From contig JACVTC010000024.1 of NCBI GenBank assembly GCA_016946835.1, positions 871,001 to 935,000 on the forward strand: a stretch of DNA of 64,000 bases. Direction: 5' to 3'. The notes beneath the pieces are model-generated. The model did not search any database and was not told where the DNA came from. It was given only the letters and a program-made list of their open reading frames with translations. Source of the stretch: Neocallimastix lanati (nom. inval.). Its lineage: Eukaryota > Neocallimastigomycota > Neocallimastigomycetes > Neocallimastigales > Neocallimastigaceae. The position numbers and the translations under genes are program-made. Below, piece by piece: positions 9,901 to 22,056 of the stretch (the stretch's first letter is position 1; each line of letters begins with the position of its first letter).

Positions 9901-10437
9901 ACTTTTTTCACACACACTAGAATCAACATACACATTATTTTCAATACAATTACTAACATTACTAATAATACTATTACTAATATTACGATAACTATTATTT
10001 TCTCGAATTGAAATAAAGAAACTAACACTTTCTTCTTTATTACGAAATCCAAATTGCTCAGGCCTAATAAAATGATTTTTAAGTCCATATTCTGAAATTC
10101 TTTTGGAGACTATTTTCGAAATGAGTTTTATATCATTGTTAATCAGAGAGATACCTCGATAATTGTCACAATCAAAAAGATCATCTCCTTTTTTAGGAAT
10201 AGATATAATACTTGCTTCATTCCATGTGCTAGGAAATTCTCCATTCCAAATTCTAGAATATATCTTCTGTAAACAATTTAAACCGGAACCAGAATAATTT
10301 ACTGAATTTTCGTCATCAGGAAGAATTAAAGCTTTATAAAATTCAATAGGAATTCCATCCGGGTCTGAAGCTTTATAATTTGGAGTAGCTAAAATTGATT
10401 CTTTAATTTCCTCTATACTGATGTCTTGATTTATATC
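9895..10437 (-). pseudogene. LINE reverse transcriptase, N-terminal (fingers) part
   Basis: One open frame of 180 codons with no start codon, bounded upstream by TGA at 10438-10440 (in place of a Trp codon) and downstream by TAA at 9895-9897. It contains typical LINE motifs: ASDPDGIPIEFYKAL, then WNEASIISIPKKGD, then CDNYRGISLIN, then SKIVSKRISEYG and RPEQFGFR. These are reverse transcriptase blocks 0 to 2. The following block with the catalytic Asp (FxDxxKAYD type) and the YADD block are missing; the frame drifts into an Asn/Ser-rich repeat instead. The enzyme must be dead. Confidence 0.85.
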
Positions 10438-10664
10438 TCATTCATTATGTCTCGTATACCTGATTGTACCATTGGAAAATTTATTAGACCATTCGATTAA
10501 TGCACTATTGATATCAGAATGGCTTGATGCAAGATTTTTATAATGATTTTGCCATACTTCTAACTGTTCTTTAGTAGAAATAGCTAATTTAATTTACCAT
10601 TTTTGTCCTTTACTGGTGAAATTGACATACTTTTAAATTTATCTACTTTTGCTGTTGTTTTAAG

Positions 10665-11024
10665 TCATTTCCAAGCTTTCTTTGGGTTACGAGATTTCAT
10701 ATATTCACATCCTGTATTGATCCAATGTTGGTATTCACTTTTCCAATAAATATTACACATATCATGAATAATTTTGCACATTCTATTATATTTTTCAATT
10801 AATTCTTCAAATTCATCTAAATTATGATAAGAATCTCTTCCTTTAATGGCTTTATATAATTTCATTTTGAGTTTTTGCAAATTAAATACTTTCTGTGACA
10901 TATGAAAAAAAGATTTTCTTACCTCTGACATTGACATGATATTAAGTTCTTTAGCAACATTGAATGAAGTTAATATAAATTTCTTAGAAATATCATTAAT
11001 ACTAATATTAGGATCTGGAATCAC
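10665..11024 (-). pseudogene. LINE linker between endonuclease and reverse transcriptase
   Basis: The reading has the helical, aromatic character of LINE linkers, ending YWKSEYQHWINTGCEYMKSR then NPKKAWK. The next codon is TGA where Trp is expected (AWKW in related elements, by general family knowledge). The frame then continues TTAKVDKF, SMSISPVKDKNGK before a further frameshift near 10590. It shows the linker was once continuous with the reverse transcriptase downstream. Confidence 0.65.
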
Positions 11025-11159
11025 TTCCTCTAATACACTAAAATAGTTATTGTCAAAAACTGATTCTTTTTCATTTATACATTTTAATCTATCCCATTTA
11101 ACTGTCTTTATGGGCAGAGAGAAAGAATTATCTTAATTATCTAATGAAAAACATTAACC

Positions 11160-11830
11160 TTTTATTAATAAAGGCTTATGATCCGAAATGGGGGGGAAAG
11201 TCAATAAAGGTACCATATGAAAGTAAATATAACATATGATCATTGACAATCGCATGATCTATATCAGGTTCTCTATTACCTCTACTCCATGAAATTGGGA
11301 AGCCCCGTAAGGGAAGAATTTTCCAATTACTAAATTTAGAGAGCAAATTACATAATTTCTCAGTAGGTAAATTAAAATCACCAACCAACATTGAAGGATA
11401 AGAAGAGTGACTATTTAACCAAGACAAAATTTCAATTCTAGCAGCTCCAGCATGAAGGTTATGGCCACTATGAGGTACGTACACATTACCAATAGAACAT
11501 TTAGTGAAATTCCAAAAGTTATAAGTATACAAAGAAATAATATACTCATAAGTGTTGTTTTCAAGAGAGGCTTGACAAGAATTATGAAACCCTATAATAA
11601 AGTCCTCTTTTACAGGGAATTTCATTATTACCTTTCTTGAAGAAATGTTTATAGTTTTTTAATGATACTCGACATGGATATTTACTATTAGAACCTGAAC
11701 CATTTCCTGTTTCTTGAAAGCATAAGAAAAGAGGTTTGTACATTGAAATAAAGAATTCAACACTGTCTTTTTTTTATCAAAGTTCCATCCATTAGTATTC
11801 CAACTGACACATAGAGAAAAATAGTCCTTT
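11160..11830 (-). pseudogene. LINE APE-type endonuclease, frameshifted
   Basis: The target-nicking endonuclease of the LINE, spread over three frames. In order on the minus strand: CVSWNTNGWNFDKKK (about 11820-11775), then after a frameshift LCFQETGNGS, then in a third frame FHNSCQ, NVYVPHSGHN, MLVGDFNLP and DIDHAIVND (11625-11200). After a slip at a run of seven C (11190-11196) it reads SDHKPLLIK. Thus all the catalytic landmarks (N of WN-x-NG, E of QE-T, GDFN, SDH) are still legible although the frame is broken at least twice. The seven-C slip could be a sequencing error; the others look like decay. Confidence 0.8.
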
Positions 11831-11879
11831 TCTAAATCTAAAGAAACATCCAAATATTTTTGTTCAATTATCATTTCAA

Positions 11880-12018
11880 ACTTCAAAAAAAGATCATCCA
11901 GAAAAGGTAAAGACTTATTTCTGTAATTTTTCAATTCTTTACAGACAAAGATCCAGTTAGAAAAGCTAGGTACACTAACACCACAACATGGGCAACATTT
12001 AGAACAATCTTCTGAGAC
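11880..12018 (-). pseudogene. Cys-rich knuckle fused upstream of the LINE endonuclease
   Basis: In the same frame as, and upstream of, the endonuclease start, the minus strand reads VSEDCSKCCPCCGVSVPSFS followed by NWIFVCKELKNYRNKSL. C-x2-C-x-CC with a later aromatic W and Cys looks like the zinc ribbon that normally sits after the reverse transcriptase in LINEs. A clear relative is found at 24655-24800 on the plus strand. Its place before the endonuclease here suggests either an N-terminal knuckle of this LINE family or the end of one copy joined to the start of another. Confidence 0.55.
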
Positions 12019-12106
12019 TATGTTTCTTTTAATTGGAAATATTATTACCATATGTAATAATTCTTTTATAAAAAATAAATAAATAAATAATTTCAACAAT
12101 AAAAAT

Positions 12107-12159
<53 letters not shown>

Positions 12160-12257
12160 ATAAATTTTGAGTAAACGATCATACAACACACACACAAAAA
12201 TAATAATAATAAAATAAAAAATTAAAACTGATTTGTATTATTTTATTTTTATTTTTA

Positions 12258-12359
12258 TTTTATTTATTATTTATGTTAAATTAAATATTAGTTTTAAGCT
12301 AATTTCTATTTTATTTATTATTTATGTTAAATTAAATATTAGTTTTAAGCTAATTTCTA
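12258..12359. repeat. Tandem duplication, 51-bp unit, two copies
   Basis: The segment containing TTATGTTAAATTAAATATTA and GTTTTAAGCTAATTTCTA occurs twice, offset 51 bases, with no clear differences. It lies in the 3' flank of the intronless REI1 gene and is part of the flank also found at 7.7-8.3 kb. Confidence 0.85.
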
Positions 12360-12522
12360 CCATATAAGGTAGTAGGATAATAATAATAATAATATAATTA
12401 TATATAATATATTATTATTCTTTTTTTTTTTTTTAAAAAAAATTAATAGTTAAGTATTAGAAAAGATGAAAAGTGCGATATGGTATAAATATAGTACAAT
12501 TAAATGATATTAAATAATATTT

Positions 12523-13716
12523 CTACATTAAGAAAACTTTCTTGAATTGTCCTAGTCGACCCCATGCTACATAAAAATCATTGGTCTTTTGTCCCATCAT
12601 TTGTCTTCTCTTGGAATAATTCTTTAATTGAGTACGGGCTGTTTTCATCTTTTCTAGACGCTCTTTTTCTATTGTCATACCACTACTACCGATTTCATAA
12701 TATCCTAAGGCTTTATATTTTTCACTTAAAGGCATTAATGCCATTGAGTTAGAATGATCATGATCACGAAGATTTTGATTATAATATCTTTTATAATCAC
12801 GATGTCCTATATGAACTCCACTTGGTAAAATAAGTTCTGTACCTTCGGAGGTTACTGTTAATGCTTGTGGATGTTCAATATTAGTAATAGTACCCTCCTT
12901 TTCTTTTCCTTCATTTGCATTTTCTACTTCTTCTTCATCATCATCATCAAGTGAACTGAAATCATAAAAGTTGGCTATTTCTAAATCTGGTCCATCTTCA
13001 TAACTGATCTTTGTGTGACCTTTAGCTAACATATGCTTTCTTACTGATTCTAAACTATGGAACATTTTTTCACAATAGATACAAGTATTACCTATGGATA
13101 TTTTTTCTCCTAAATATCTTATTAATCCTTTTAAACTTGCTAAATATTCAACATCAGGTACGAAGAAAGTATGTTCTATCGTCATATGTTCCATTTTTTC
13201 CTCAAAAGTTTTACCTTTAAAGTTACAGAATAAACATTCAGTTTCTTCTAATTTTCTTGACATTTTTATTTTTTCATCAAGTACCTTATTAAATTCTTCT
13301 TCTGTTTTAGCTTCTGCAAATCTCTTTTTCCAATTTATTCTTGGTTCTTTACCATTTTCATTTTCTGAAAAATCGGAAAGATCATCATCTGTATCCATAG
13401 CTGCCTTACTTTTTTTATAATTGGCAACATTTTCAATATGCTTTTTAGAAAGTTCATGATTTTTAAAAGCATTTTCTGTATTGAATACTTTTTTACAGGC
13501 TTCACAATTCCATACTTGTTTTTCATCAGTTTGTTCAAATAATTGTTTTTTAATTTTTTCATTAAATTCTGATTCTGTTATGTTTGGAAGACCTGCAACT
13601 TTTCTTTTTAAATTATATTTATGCCATTCTTTTTTATAATGTGCTCTATGCTCTTCTTGATTAGAAAAAACGGCATTACATGTTGAACATGTATACGAAG
13701 ATCCGGTTGTTTCCAT
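12523..13716 (-). CDS. REI1: REI1/ZNF622-type cytoplasmic 60S ribosome biogenesis factor, intronless copy
   Basis: Rei1 acts in the cytoplasm in late 60S subunit maturation, helping recycle export factors and probing the nascent-peptide exit tunnel (established in yeast). The 397-residue single-exon protein has four C2H2-like zinc fingers: C10/C13/H26/H32 with the typical WHKYNLKRKVAGLP after it, a second at about 69-95 (WNCEACKKVF), a third at about 158-182 (ECLFCNFKG) and a fourth at about 210-235 (NTCIYCEKMF). The conserved IEHTFFVPD, SYEDGPDLE and HRDYKRYYNQ stretches follow, and the usual basic C-terminus. An acidic DDDDEEE run lies near 258. It is close to full length for the family. 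A paralogue with three introns lies at 17177-18970 in the same orientation; this copy lacks all three, which suggests origin through a cDNA. It has no stop or frameshift. Confidence 0.95.
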   Translation of the reverse strand: METTGSSYTCSTCNAVFSNQEEHRAHYKKEWHKYNLKRKVAGLPNITESEFNEKIKKQLFEQTDEKQVWNCEACKKVFNTENAFKNHELSKKHIENVANYKKSKAAMDTDDDLSDFSENENGKEPRINWKKRFAEAKTEEEFNKVLDEKIKMSRKLEETECLFCNFKGKTFEEKMEHMTIEHTFFVPDVEYLASLKGLIRYLGEKISIGNTCIYCEKMFHSLESVRKHMLAKGHTKISYEDGPDLEIANFYDFSSLDDDDEEEVENANEGKEKEGTITNIEHPQALTVTSEGTELILPSGVHIGHRDYKRYYNQNLRDHDHSNSMALMPLSEKYKALGYYEIGSSGMTIEKERLEKMKTARTQLKNYSKRRQMMGQKTNDFYVAWGRLGQFKKVFLM

Positions 13717-15304
13717 ATTGTATATTTTTTTTTCTTTTTTCCTTTATAACTTTACCTTTTACTTTTTTTCTTCTTGCTTTTTTTTTTTTTTTTTTTATTT
13801 ATATTATAATGATTTAATTATTTAATGATCAAAAAAATAAAATTGTAATAAAAATATTAAAAAATAAAAAAGAAGAAAATTTCTTGGGTATTTATATTAA
13901 AAAATTTGTATATTATTTTTTAATTTATATTATCATTAACTAAATAAATCTTATTATTAATAAAATTAAAATAATAAAATTATTGATTATATAAAAATTA
14001 CTTCTCCACAACTTTTTATAAATAAATTAATTATAAATAGAATATTTTTAATATAATTCTAAATTAATCAATATATTAATGTTCATCTATTTAAATAGAT
14101 TGATTATAATAGTAATATATTATAAATTATCATAATTAATTATCAAAATTCTTTAATAATTATAGTTTTATCATTTAATATAAATTGGTAAAATGTTAAA
14201 GCATCATTTAAAAATTAATAATAAATAATAAAAACATCTTTTTTTTTTTTTTTTCTCTATCTCGCTTTTTTTTTTTTTTTTTTTTTTAATTTTATAATTT
14301 TTATTTGATTTTTTAAAAAAAATAAAATTATATAAAAGAAAGTTTAATATAATAAAAATACTATTAAAAAAAATATATATATATTTTTTCTGTTTTTTTT
14401 TTTTTTTTTTTTTTTTTTTCTTCATTTTTTTTTTAATCATTAAATTAAATCAAATGTTTCATTGGTTAATAGTCAATAAATATTTTAGAAAATAAATATT
14501 GAAATAATTTATTATATTATTATATATATATGTATATAAAACTTTACTACATATAATTAATTATTACTTAATTATTACCATACTCGTCAATACATCCTTT
14601 GAATTAACCTTTTACTCATATAACATCTTTTTTATTGGCATTACATTTTGCTTTATCACTTCTTTTTCATTAACAATACAAATTTAAAAAATATGAATGT
14701 ATGTGTTATTATAGATCTGATTATGGAAGAATTGTTTTTACATTATTTTATATATAATGTTAAATTAGGCACAAAATTTTTATTTTATGTTTTTTCTACT
14801 TTTTTTTTTTTTATTTTATTTTTTTTTTATATATTGGATTTTTTTTTTTTTTTAGAAAATAAAAATTAATAAAACATAAATTGTCTTTAATTTAATTTAA
14901 TATATCAGTAAAAACTTTTATAAATATTCTATAATATGTTTTATTATTATTTTATTATTTTTTTATCATTGATTGACATAAAATTTCACTGTTATTTAAA
15001 TACAATTATAATTTTAATTTCATTATTTAAATACAATTATAATTTTAATTTCATTAGTTATTGTAATTATTATTATTGTTGTTGTTGTTAATAATCAAGA
15101 TTATTATTTAATAATTATATAATAATAATATAGACTTAATTTAATATATAAATGTATATACATATAAAATTTATGATATAAAACAAATATGTGTATTAGT
15201 ATACTTTTATATTTAGTAATAATTATTAAATATTGAAATTTATATCTTTTCTTAATAATAATTTTTATAATATCTTATTTTAATTATATATATATCCAAT
15301 TATA
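13717..15304. other. AT-rich spacer between the two REI1 genes, first part
   Basis: No gene recognised. A/T runs, Lys- and Phe-coding pseudo-ORFs, and a two-copy tandem repeat at about 14990-15056 in which TTATTTAAATACAATTATAA TTTTAATTTCA recurs (31-bp offset). A short stretch near 14580-14760 is slightly richer in G+C but codes for nothing I recognise. Confidence 0.55.
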
Positions 15305-15393
15305 TATTAAATAGAATAGTTATTTTATTTTATATATATTTATATATAATTTAATATAATATATATAAAATAAAATAACTATTCTATTTAATA
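15305..15393. repeat. Large perfect palindrome, 36-bp arms
   Basis: Left arm 15305-15340 and right arm 15358-15393 are exact reverse complements (both hold the block AATAGAATAGTTATTTTATT or its complement) around a 17-nt AT spacer. A second, imperfect inverted repeat follows at about 15392-15480. Both could extrude as cruciforms. Confidence 0.8.
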
Positions 15394-15890
15394 ATTTTAT
15401 TATAATTAATATTATTATTTATTATATATAATATAATAAATAATAACTATTAATATAATTAAATAAAATTATTTATTATTATAGTTATAATATATATTTA
15501 TGTAAATTTTAATATTTATTTTTAAATATATTTATATTTATTTTATAGTATTATTTTTAAATTTTTTTTTGTATTAAAAAAAAAAAAAAAAAGGTATAAA
15601 TAATCCATAACTAGGTTGTTATAATAAATATTTATTAAAATAATAATAATTATTAGCAAAGAATAATAAATTATAGTTTTTTTTTTTATTATTAAAAAAC
15701 AACCAGCCAGTGAACATAAAAGTCCCATATATCATTTATTATAACATATGCTTATTTAAGTTTAGGAAAGTACATTTTTTAAAAGTCTAACAATTGTTTA
15801 CATAAATATATAAAATAAAGTGTTAATAATTATTATTAATATAAAACAAGGTGTTATTTTGTCTTTGTGTCTTTTCTACTGATAGTCGGC

Positions 15891-16382
<492 letters not shown>

Positions 16383-16677
16383 TTAAATATATAAATATAA
16401 ATATTTTAAAATATAAATAATCTTTTATTTTTAATATTTGATATACAATCAAAAAAAAAAAATTTTTTTTACCAACAAAAAGATATAAAAGTTTTGGCAT
16501 TTGCATTTCGTAACGTGTAACGTGGTTTTTGGGCATATGATTTTGAAATGAGGCGTTAAATTGTTTATGAAAAGTGGCTTAACTTATATTAAATAAGTAA
16601 AATAGATAATAAATAATAAAATAATATTTAATAATATTTAATTCTAATAAAAAAAAAAAAAAAATTAAATATTTAAA

Positions 16678-16815
16678 CTTTATTTTATTGTTAAAATAAT
16701 AATAAAATGTTATTTTTATTTTATTTTTTTTTTTATTTTTTAGTTTACACATTGACTATTTTATTGTTAAAATAATAATAAAATGTTATTTTTATTTTTT
16801 AATTTACACATTGAT
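16678..16815. repeat. Tandem duplication in AT-rich spacer
   Basis: TATTTTATTGTTAAAATAAT AATAAAATGTTATTTTTATT followed by TTTACACATTGA occurs at about 16681-16755 and again at 16758-16815; the first copy carries extra T/A bases. No gene is visible between 16383 and 17176; the rest is AT-rich, with a T run at about 17096-17137. Confidence 0.7.
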
Positions 16816-17093
16816 AACAACTAATAATATAATTATATATTAACAAATATATATTTTTTATTATTATTATTTTTCAAAACTTTTTCACTATTTAATAGAT
16901 TATTGTTTTGATATATATTTAATTAAATTTATTTTTAATAGTTATGTAATTTTTTTACATTCATATATATATATATATTTTTTCTTTTTTTTTTTTTTTT
17001 TTATTTTTTTTATTTTTATTATTTATAATATTTTAATATAATTATTTTATTTTTGGTATAAAAAGATAATAATTTATTTATTATTATTATTTT

Positions 17094-17138
<45 letters not shown>

Positions 17139-17176
17139 GAAAATTTATAAGATTAATATTTTAATTTTAAAAAAAT

Positions 17177-18970
17177 TTAACGAATAAAGACTCTCTTGAA
17201 ATTTCCACGACGACCCCATGGAACGTAAAAATCGTTTGTTTTTTCTCCCATGGTTTGTTTTTTCTTGGAATAATTCTTTAATTGTACACGAGCGTTTTTC
17301 ATCTTTTCTAGACGCTCTTTTTCAATTGTCATTCCGCTGCTACCCTTTTCATAATAACCTAATGCTTCATATTTTTCATCCAAAGGCATTAACGCCATTG
17401 AGTTAGAATGATCACGCTCACGAAGATTTTGATTATAATATTTTTTATAATCACGGTGTCCAACATGAACACCACTTGGTAGAATAAGCTCAGTACCTTC
17501 AGAAGTTATTGCTAATGCGTGTGAATTACTATTATTACTTTCTCCATTTTCAATTTCCATGTCATCATCATCATCTAATACACTGAAATCATAAAAATTT
17601 GATATTTCTAAATCTGGTCCATCTTCATAACTAATTTTTGTGTGACCTTTTGCTAACATATGTTTTCTTACTGCTTCTAAACTCTGGAACATTTTTTCAC
17701 AATAGATACAAGTATTACCAATGGATATTTTTTCTCCTAAATAAGTCATTAATCCTTTTACACTTGCTAAATATTCAACATCTGGTATAAAGAATGTATG
17801 TTCAACTGTCATATGTTCCATTTTTCTAATAAATAATAATATTAATATTATTATTATTATTAATTTTAAAAAAAACAAACATACAAATAAATAAATAAAT
17901 AAATATATAATTAAAATTATTTATTATTATAGTTATTTAATTATATATTATTAATATATATATATATATATTTTTATTTAGCAATAAGCTTAGAAAAGTA
18001 AATAAAAATATTAATTATTTAATTATTGCTTATATAAAAATAATAATAAATAAATAAATAAATAAAAAAAAAAAAAAAAAACACTTACTTTTCAAAAGTT
18101 TCTCCTTTGAAATCACAGAATATACATTCTGTTTCTTCTAATTTTCTTGATAATTTTATTTTCTCATCTAATATTTTATTAAATTCTTCATCCGTTTGTG
18201 CTTCAGCAAATCTCTTTTTCCAATTAATTTTTGGCTCTTTTAGATTACCATTTTCATCTTCCGATAAATCAGAAGAATCATCATTCTTCGTAGCTTTCTT
18301 ATTTTCAAAAATTACAACATTATCCATATGCTTTTTTGAAAGTTCATGATTTTTATAAGCATTTTCAGTGTTAAAAACTTTTCTAAATAATTTAATAATA
18401 TATAAAGGAATTAAATAATTAATTTTTAATTTTTAATTTTATAATTTTTTAATTATTTCTTTTTGTCACCTGCAATTATTAATTTTTTAATTATTACATA
18501 ATTATAATAATACTTTTTATTGTATTCATAACACTATTATGTTCAATTTAAAATAAATACTAAACTTACTTGCAAACTTCACAATTCCAAGTCTCTACTT
18601 TATTAGCATTTTCATCTTCTTCAAGTTTTTTCCCTATTATTATTATTATTATTTAATTATTTTTTTATTATTGTTATTTTTAAATAAAGAGTTATTATTT
18701 CACATCTTTACTATGTTCAATTATTTAACATATATTTAAATCAAAATTTTTTATTATATTGATTTAAAAAACTAATAATTATTATTATATTAAATATTTA
18801 CTAATTTTTTCTTCAAATTCTGGTTCCGTAATTGAAGGAAGACCAGCAACTTTTCTTTTTAAATTATACTTATGCCAATCTTGTTTATAGTGGTCTCTTT
18901 GATTTTCTGAATTTTGAAATAAAACTTTACAAGTTAAACAGGTATATATTGAAGAATTATTTGATTCCAT
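17177..18970 (-). CDS. REI1: REI1/ZNF622-type 60S biogenesis factor, intron-bearing copy
   Basis: Same family as 12523-13716 and close to it throughout. I read four exons on the minus strand: 18802-18970, 18570-18633, 18089-18382 and 17177-17825. All introns are GT-AG (GTAAAT, GTAAGT, GTAAGT donors) and the phases agree, giving 391 residues. Finger 1 is in exon 1 (YTCLTCKVLF); the second finger is split by intron 2 (WNCEVCK | KVFNTENAY); exon 3 has the acidic linker and the start of finger 3 (ECIFCDFKG); exon 4 has the rest of finger 3, finger 4 (NTCIYCEKMF), SYEDGPDLE and the basic C-terminus. The acidic run is shorter than in the paralogue. Frame and motifs are intact, so both copies look functional. 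The intron positions fall where the other copy is uninterrupted. Confidence 0.92.
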
Positions 18971-19406
18971 ATTCTCGTTTTATAAAACAATTAATCAATT
19001 AGTTTCTTTTAAAATAATAAAAATATATTTCTTAATGTAGTCTTGATAATTTTATTATTATATACTTAAAAAGTATAAAATTATACAAAAACAGTGTTCT
19101 ATTTATATGTAATATTTTTTAATAAACTAATTATTTGCTATATTTATTTCTAATTAAATATATATAAATTATCTATAATAATAAATTAATTTTTTTTTTG
19201 TATTACTATATTTATTAATATCATAATTAATAATCATAACTAATAATCATAATGAATAATCATAATTAATAATGATTATTAATAAAAATATTAATAAAGG
19301 ATAATTTATGAACTATTTATTATATTAGTATATATTAATTATTTTTCCTTTTTAATAAATAATTTATTAATTTAATTAATTAGATATAAACTTTATTTTA
19401 TGTATA

Positions 19407-19437
<31 letters not shown>

Positions 19438-22056
19438 AGCAAATTATTAATATAAAATTATTATTAGTTCTAATTATATTTTCAAAAAAAATCTTTTTTT
19501 TTTAGAAAAATTAAAAAATTAGATTTACAATTTTTGTTAATAATAATTTGTTCTTTTCCTCGATTAGTTTCACATAATTTCAATATTTATATTTATATTT
19601 TCTTCCATTTATAATAAAATATTTTAAATAAATATTTAAATAAATATATTTAATTATATATACTACGATAAAAATATTTTTATTAAATATATTTTTAAGT
19701 TTTCTTTAATTTTTTTATAGTTTCTAATTATTTAGATTTTTTTTAAAGTATTTTATAAGAAAATATCTTATGATGTTTAAAAAATAAAATATTTTTTTAA
19801 TAATTTGTTTTTATATTTATCATATATTTAATCCGTATATTTGATTATGAAATATTTTTAAGAATATATTTTAATTTTTAATATTTAAAAACAAAAATAT
19901 TTATTTAATAATATACTATTAAAATTTAATTATTTATGTTAATTAATTATAAAGCGTTTTATAGAGAATTTTTAATTTTTTTAAATACTAGAAAATGTTA
20001 TAGGGTTAGGGTTATATATATAAATTTATTATATATATTTTATTATTTATTTATAAATTTGTTTTTATATTAAATTGCTTAATTATATTCATATATTTAA
20101 TCCGTATATTTGATTATGAAATATTTTTAAAAATATATTTTAATTTTTAATATTTAAAAACAAAAATATTTATTTAATAATTTACTATTAATATTTAATT
20201 ATTTATGTAATTAATATTAATTATAAAGTGTTTAAAGAGAATTTTTAATTTTTTTTAAATACTAGAAAATAATATAGGGTTAGGGTTATATATACAAATT
20301 TATTATATATATTTATTATTTTAATTCATATTTAATTATTTATTATTTAGTAATATTATTTAAATTTAATTATTTATTATAAATAGATTAATATTTATTA
20401 TTCAGTTTTTTTTTGTTAGGAGGTAATTAAGAAAACCATTTTTATTTTTTAGCATTTAACACAGTTTTGTTTATTATTAAACCTGATTATAATTTATTTA
20501 TTTATTTATACATTTATTTATTTATTTATTTATTTTATTTATTTATTTATACATAATAGTATTAAAAAGTATTAAAAAATTTATGGTGGTAAATTACATC
20601 AATATAAAAGCCATATTACGAAATACAACTTTCCGAAATTCCCCATATACTATTTAATGAATTAATATAGATATATATAATTTACCGATTATGCGGAATT
20701 GTTCCGCTTTTAATAAAATGAACTATTTGAACTATTTCTAACTAAAAAATTAATTGGTGCTATATAAAAATGTATATACAAGTATAAATAAATAAATAAA
20801 TAAATATACAAATATGACTAATTTAATTTAATTGGCTATTTGAATTATTTTGAAATAATATATAATATTTCAATTATATATTTTATATTAAATATATTCA
20901 TATAATATATAATAATTATATTTAATTATAGAAGAAAAAGAAAAAAAAATTTCTTTTTTTTTTTTTTTAATTTTATGTAATTATTGTTAAGTATACAAAA
21001 ATATATTTGTTTTCTTTTAGTAATATATTAGATTGAACTTTTTATAAAAGATTATTGTTAAGTGCATAATTTAAATTTATTATCTAAATTAAAATAACAA
21101 TAATCATAAAAATAAAATATTAATGCTATAGAATAAATTGAAAATACTTATGAATTATATATAGATATATATAATAATTATATTCTGTAGAAAAATAAAA
21201 ATAAATAAAAATATAAAATTAATAAGTAAATAAAATAATATTTATTTAAAAACTTAAAAACTTAATATTAAAATATATATTATATAAAAAATAATAAAGT
21301 GTAATTATTTAAAATGAAAAATATATGACAAAACTTTATAAAAATTAATTTTAGTATTATATATAAATTATATAGACAATATAATGTTTATTATTATTGA
21401 TTAATAAATTATTATAAATTAATCATACATTTGTATTAAAATGAATAAATTTAATATATTAATTTAAATTAATTGAAGAAAAAAATTTTTTTTTTTTATG
21501 AAATATGAATATAAAAAATATAAATAGAAAACTTTTTTTCTTCTTTTAACTTTTCAATCATTATCAAGGTAAGAAAAAAGTAATATAAATAAATAAAGAA
21601 ATAATAAATAAAAAAAAAGGTATGTAAATAAAATTGATTACAAAAAATTATGTTTAATATCGTTTTTTTTAATTTTTATTTTTATATTTATTTTTAATAT
21701 TTTAATTTTTATTATTATTTTTTTTGTTTTTTGATTTGTATTATTATTATTATTATTATTTTTTGTTTTAAAAAGTGTTCAGTTGATATTCAAAAATATT
21801 AATGTATAAATAATATGAAAGTGTATAAATAAATAAATAAATTAATGAATAAAAATAAATAGATTTATAAAGTTAAATAAATATCTTTATGAGTAGTAAA
21901 TTACTAAAAAAAGAGTTAATAAATTAAATAAAAAATAGTATAAATAAAGAATTAATAAAAATAGAGAAATAAATAAAATAAATAATAAATTGTTAATGTA
22001 TTATAAACTAAAATATAATAATATACAATAATGAAAATGATTGGTAATAGGATACA
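18971..22056. other. AT-rich intergenic region upstream of the hydrolase gene
   Basis: No coding sequence recognised in about 3 kb. Contents: AT runs, short tetranucleotide repeats (AAAT at about 19413-19437; TTTA at about 20494-20545), the two-copy repeat with telomere-like motifs (19805-20312), and a small perfect hairpin GCGGAA-TTG-TTCCGC at 20693-20707 within a less AT-rich patch (20590-20750). The final 400 bases before the hydrolase ATG are A-rich, as expected for a promoter and leader here, but no defined element can be named. Confidence 0.5.
19805..20312. repeat. Two-copy direct repeat carrying telomere-like TTAGGG motifs
   Basis: Two units offset by about 270 bases share ATATTTAATCCGTATATTTG, GATTATGAAATATTTTTA, AAACAAAAATATTTATTTAA and AAATACTAGAAAAT. 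Each ends with TAGGGTTAGGGTTA (20001-20014 and 20275-20288), two units of the common TTAGGG telomere repeat. Copies differ by small indels only. Confidence 0.8.

Larger units (their letters stand above)
9563..12060 (-). mobile_element. Non-LTR retrotransposon (LINE), broken copy
   Basis: On the minus strand the order is: a Cys-rich knuckle (about 12018-11880), an APE-type endonuclease (about 11830-11160), a helical linker (11024-10665), the first part of a reverse transcriptase (10437-9895) and a short C-terminal piece (about 9900-9612). Then come a few tens of bases of 3' sequence and the (AAT)n tract. Several frameshifts and two Trp codons turned to TGA interrupt it. The reverse transcriptase stops before its catalytic Asp motifs, replaced by an Asn/Ser-coding AT repeat. 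This copy cannot be autonomous. Confidence 0.85.

Noticed and set aside
20693-20707. GCGGAA-TTG-TTCCGC hairpin as a bacterial-type terminator or operator
   Set aside because: It stands alone, with only a 6-bp stem and no neighbouring gene. Listed only as part of the intergenic description.
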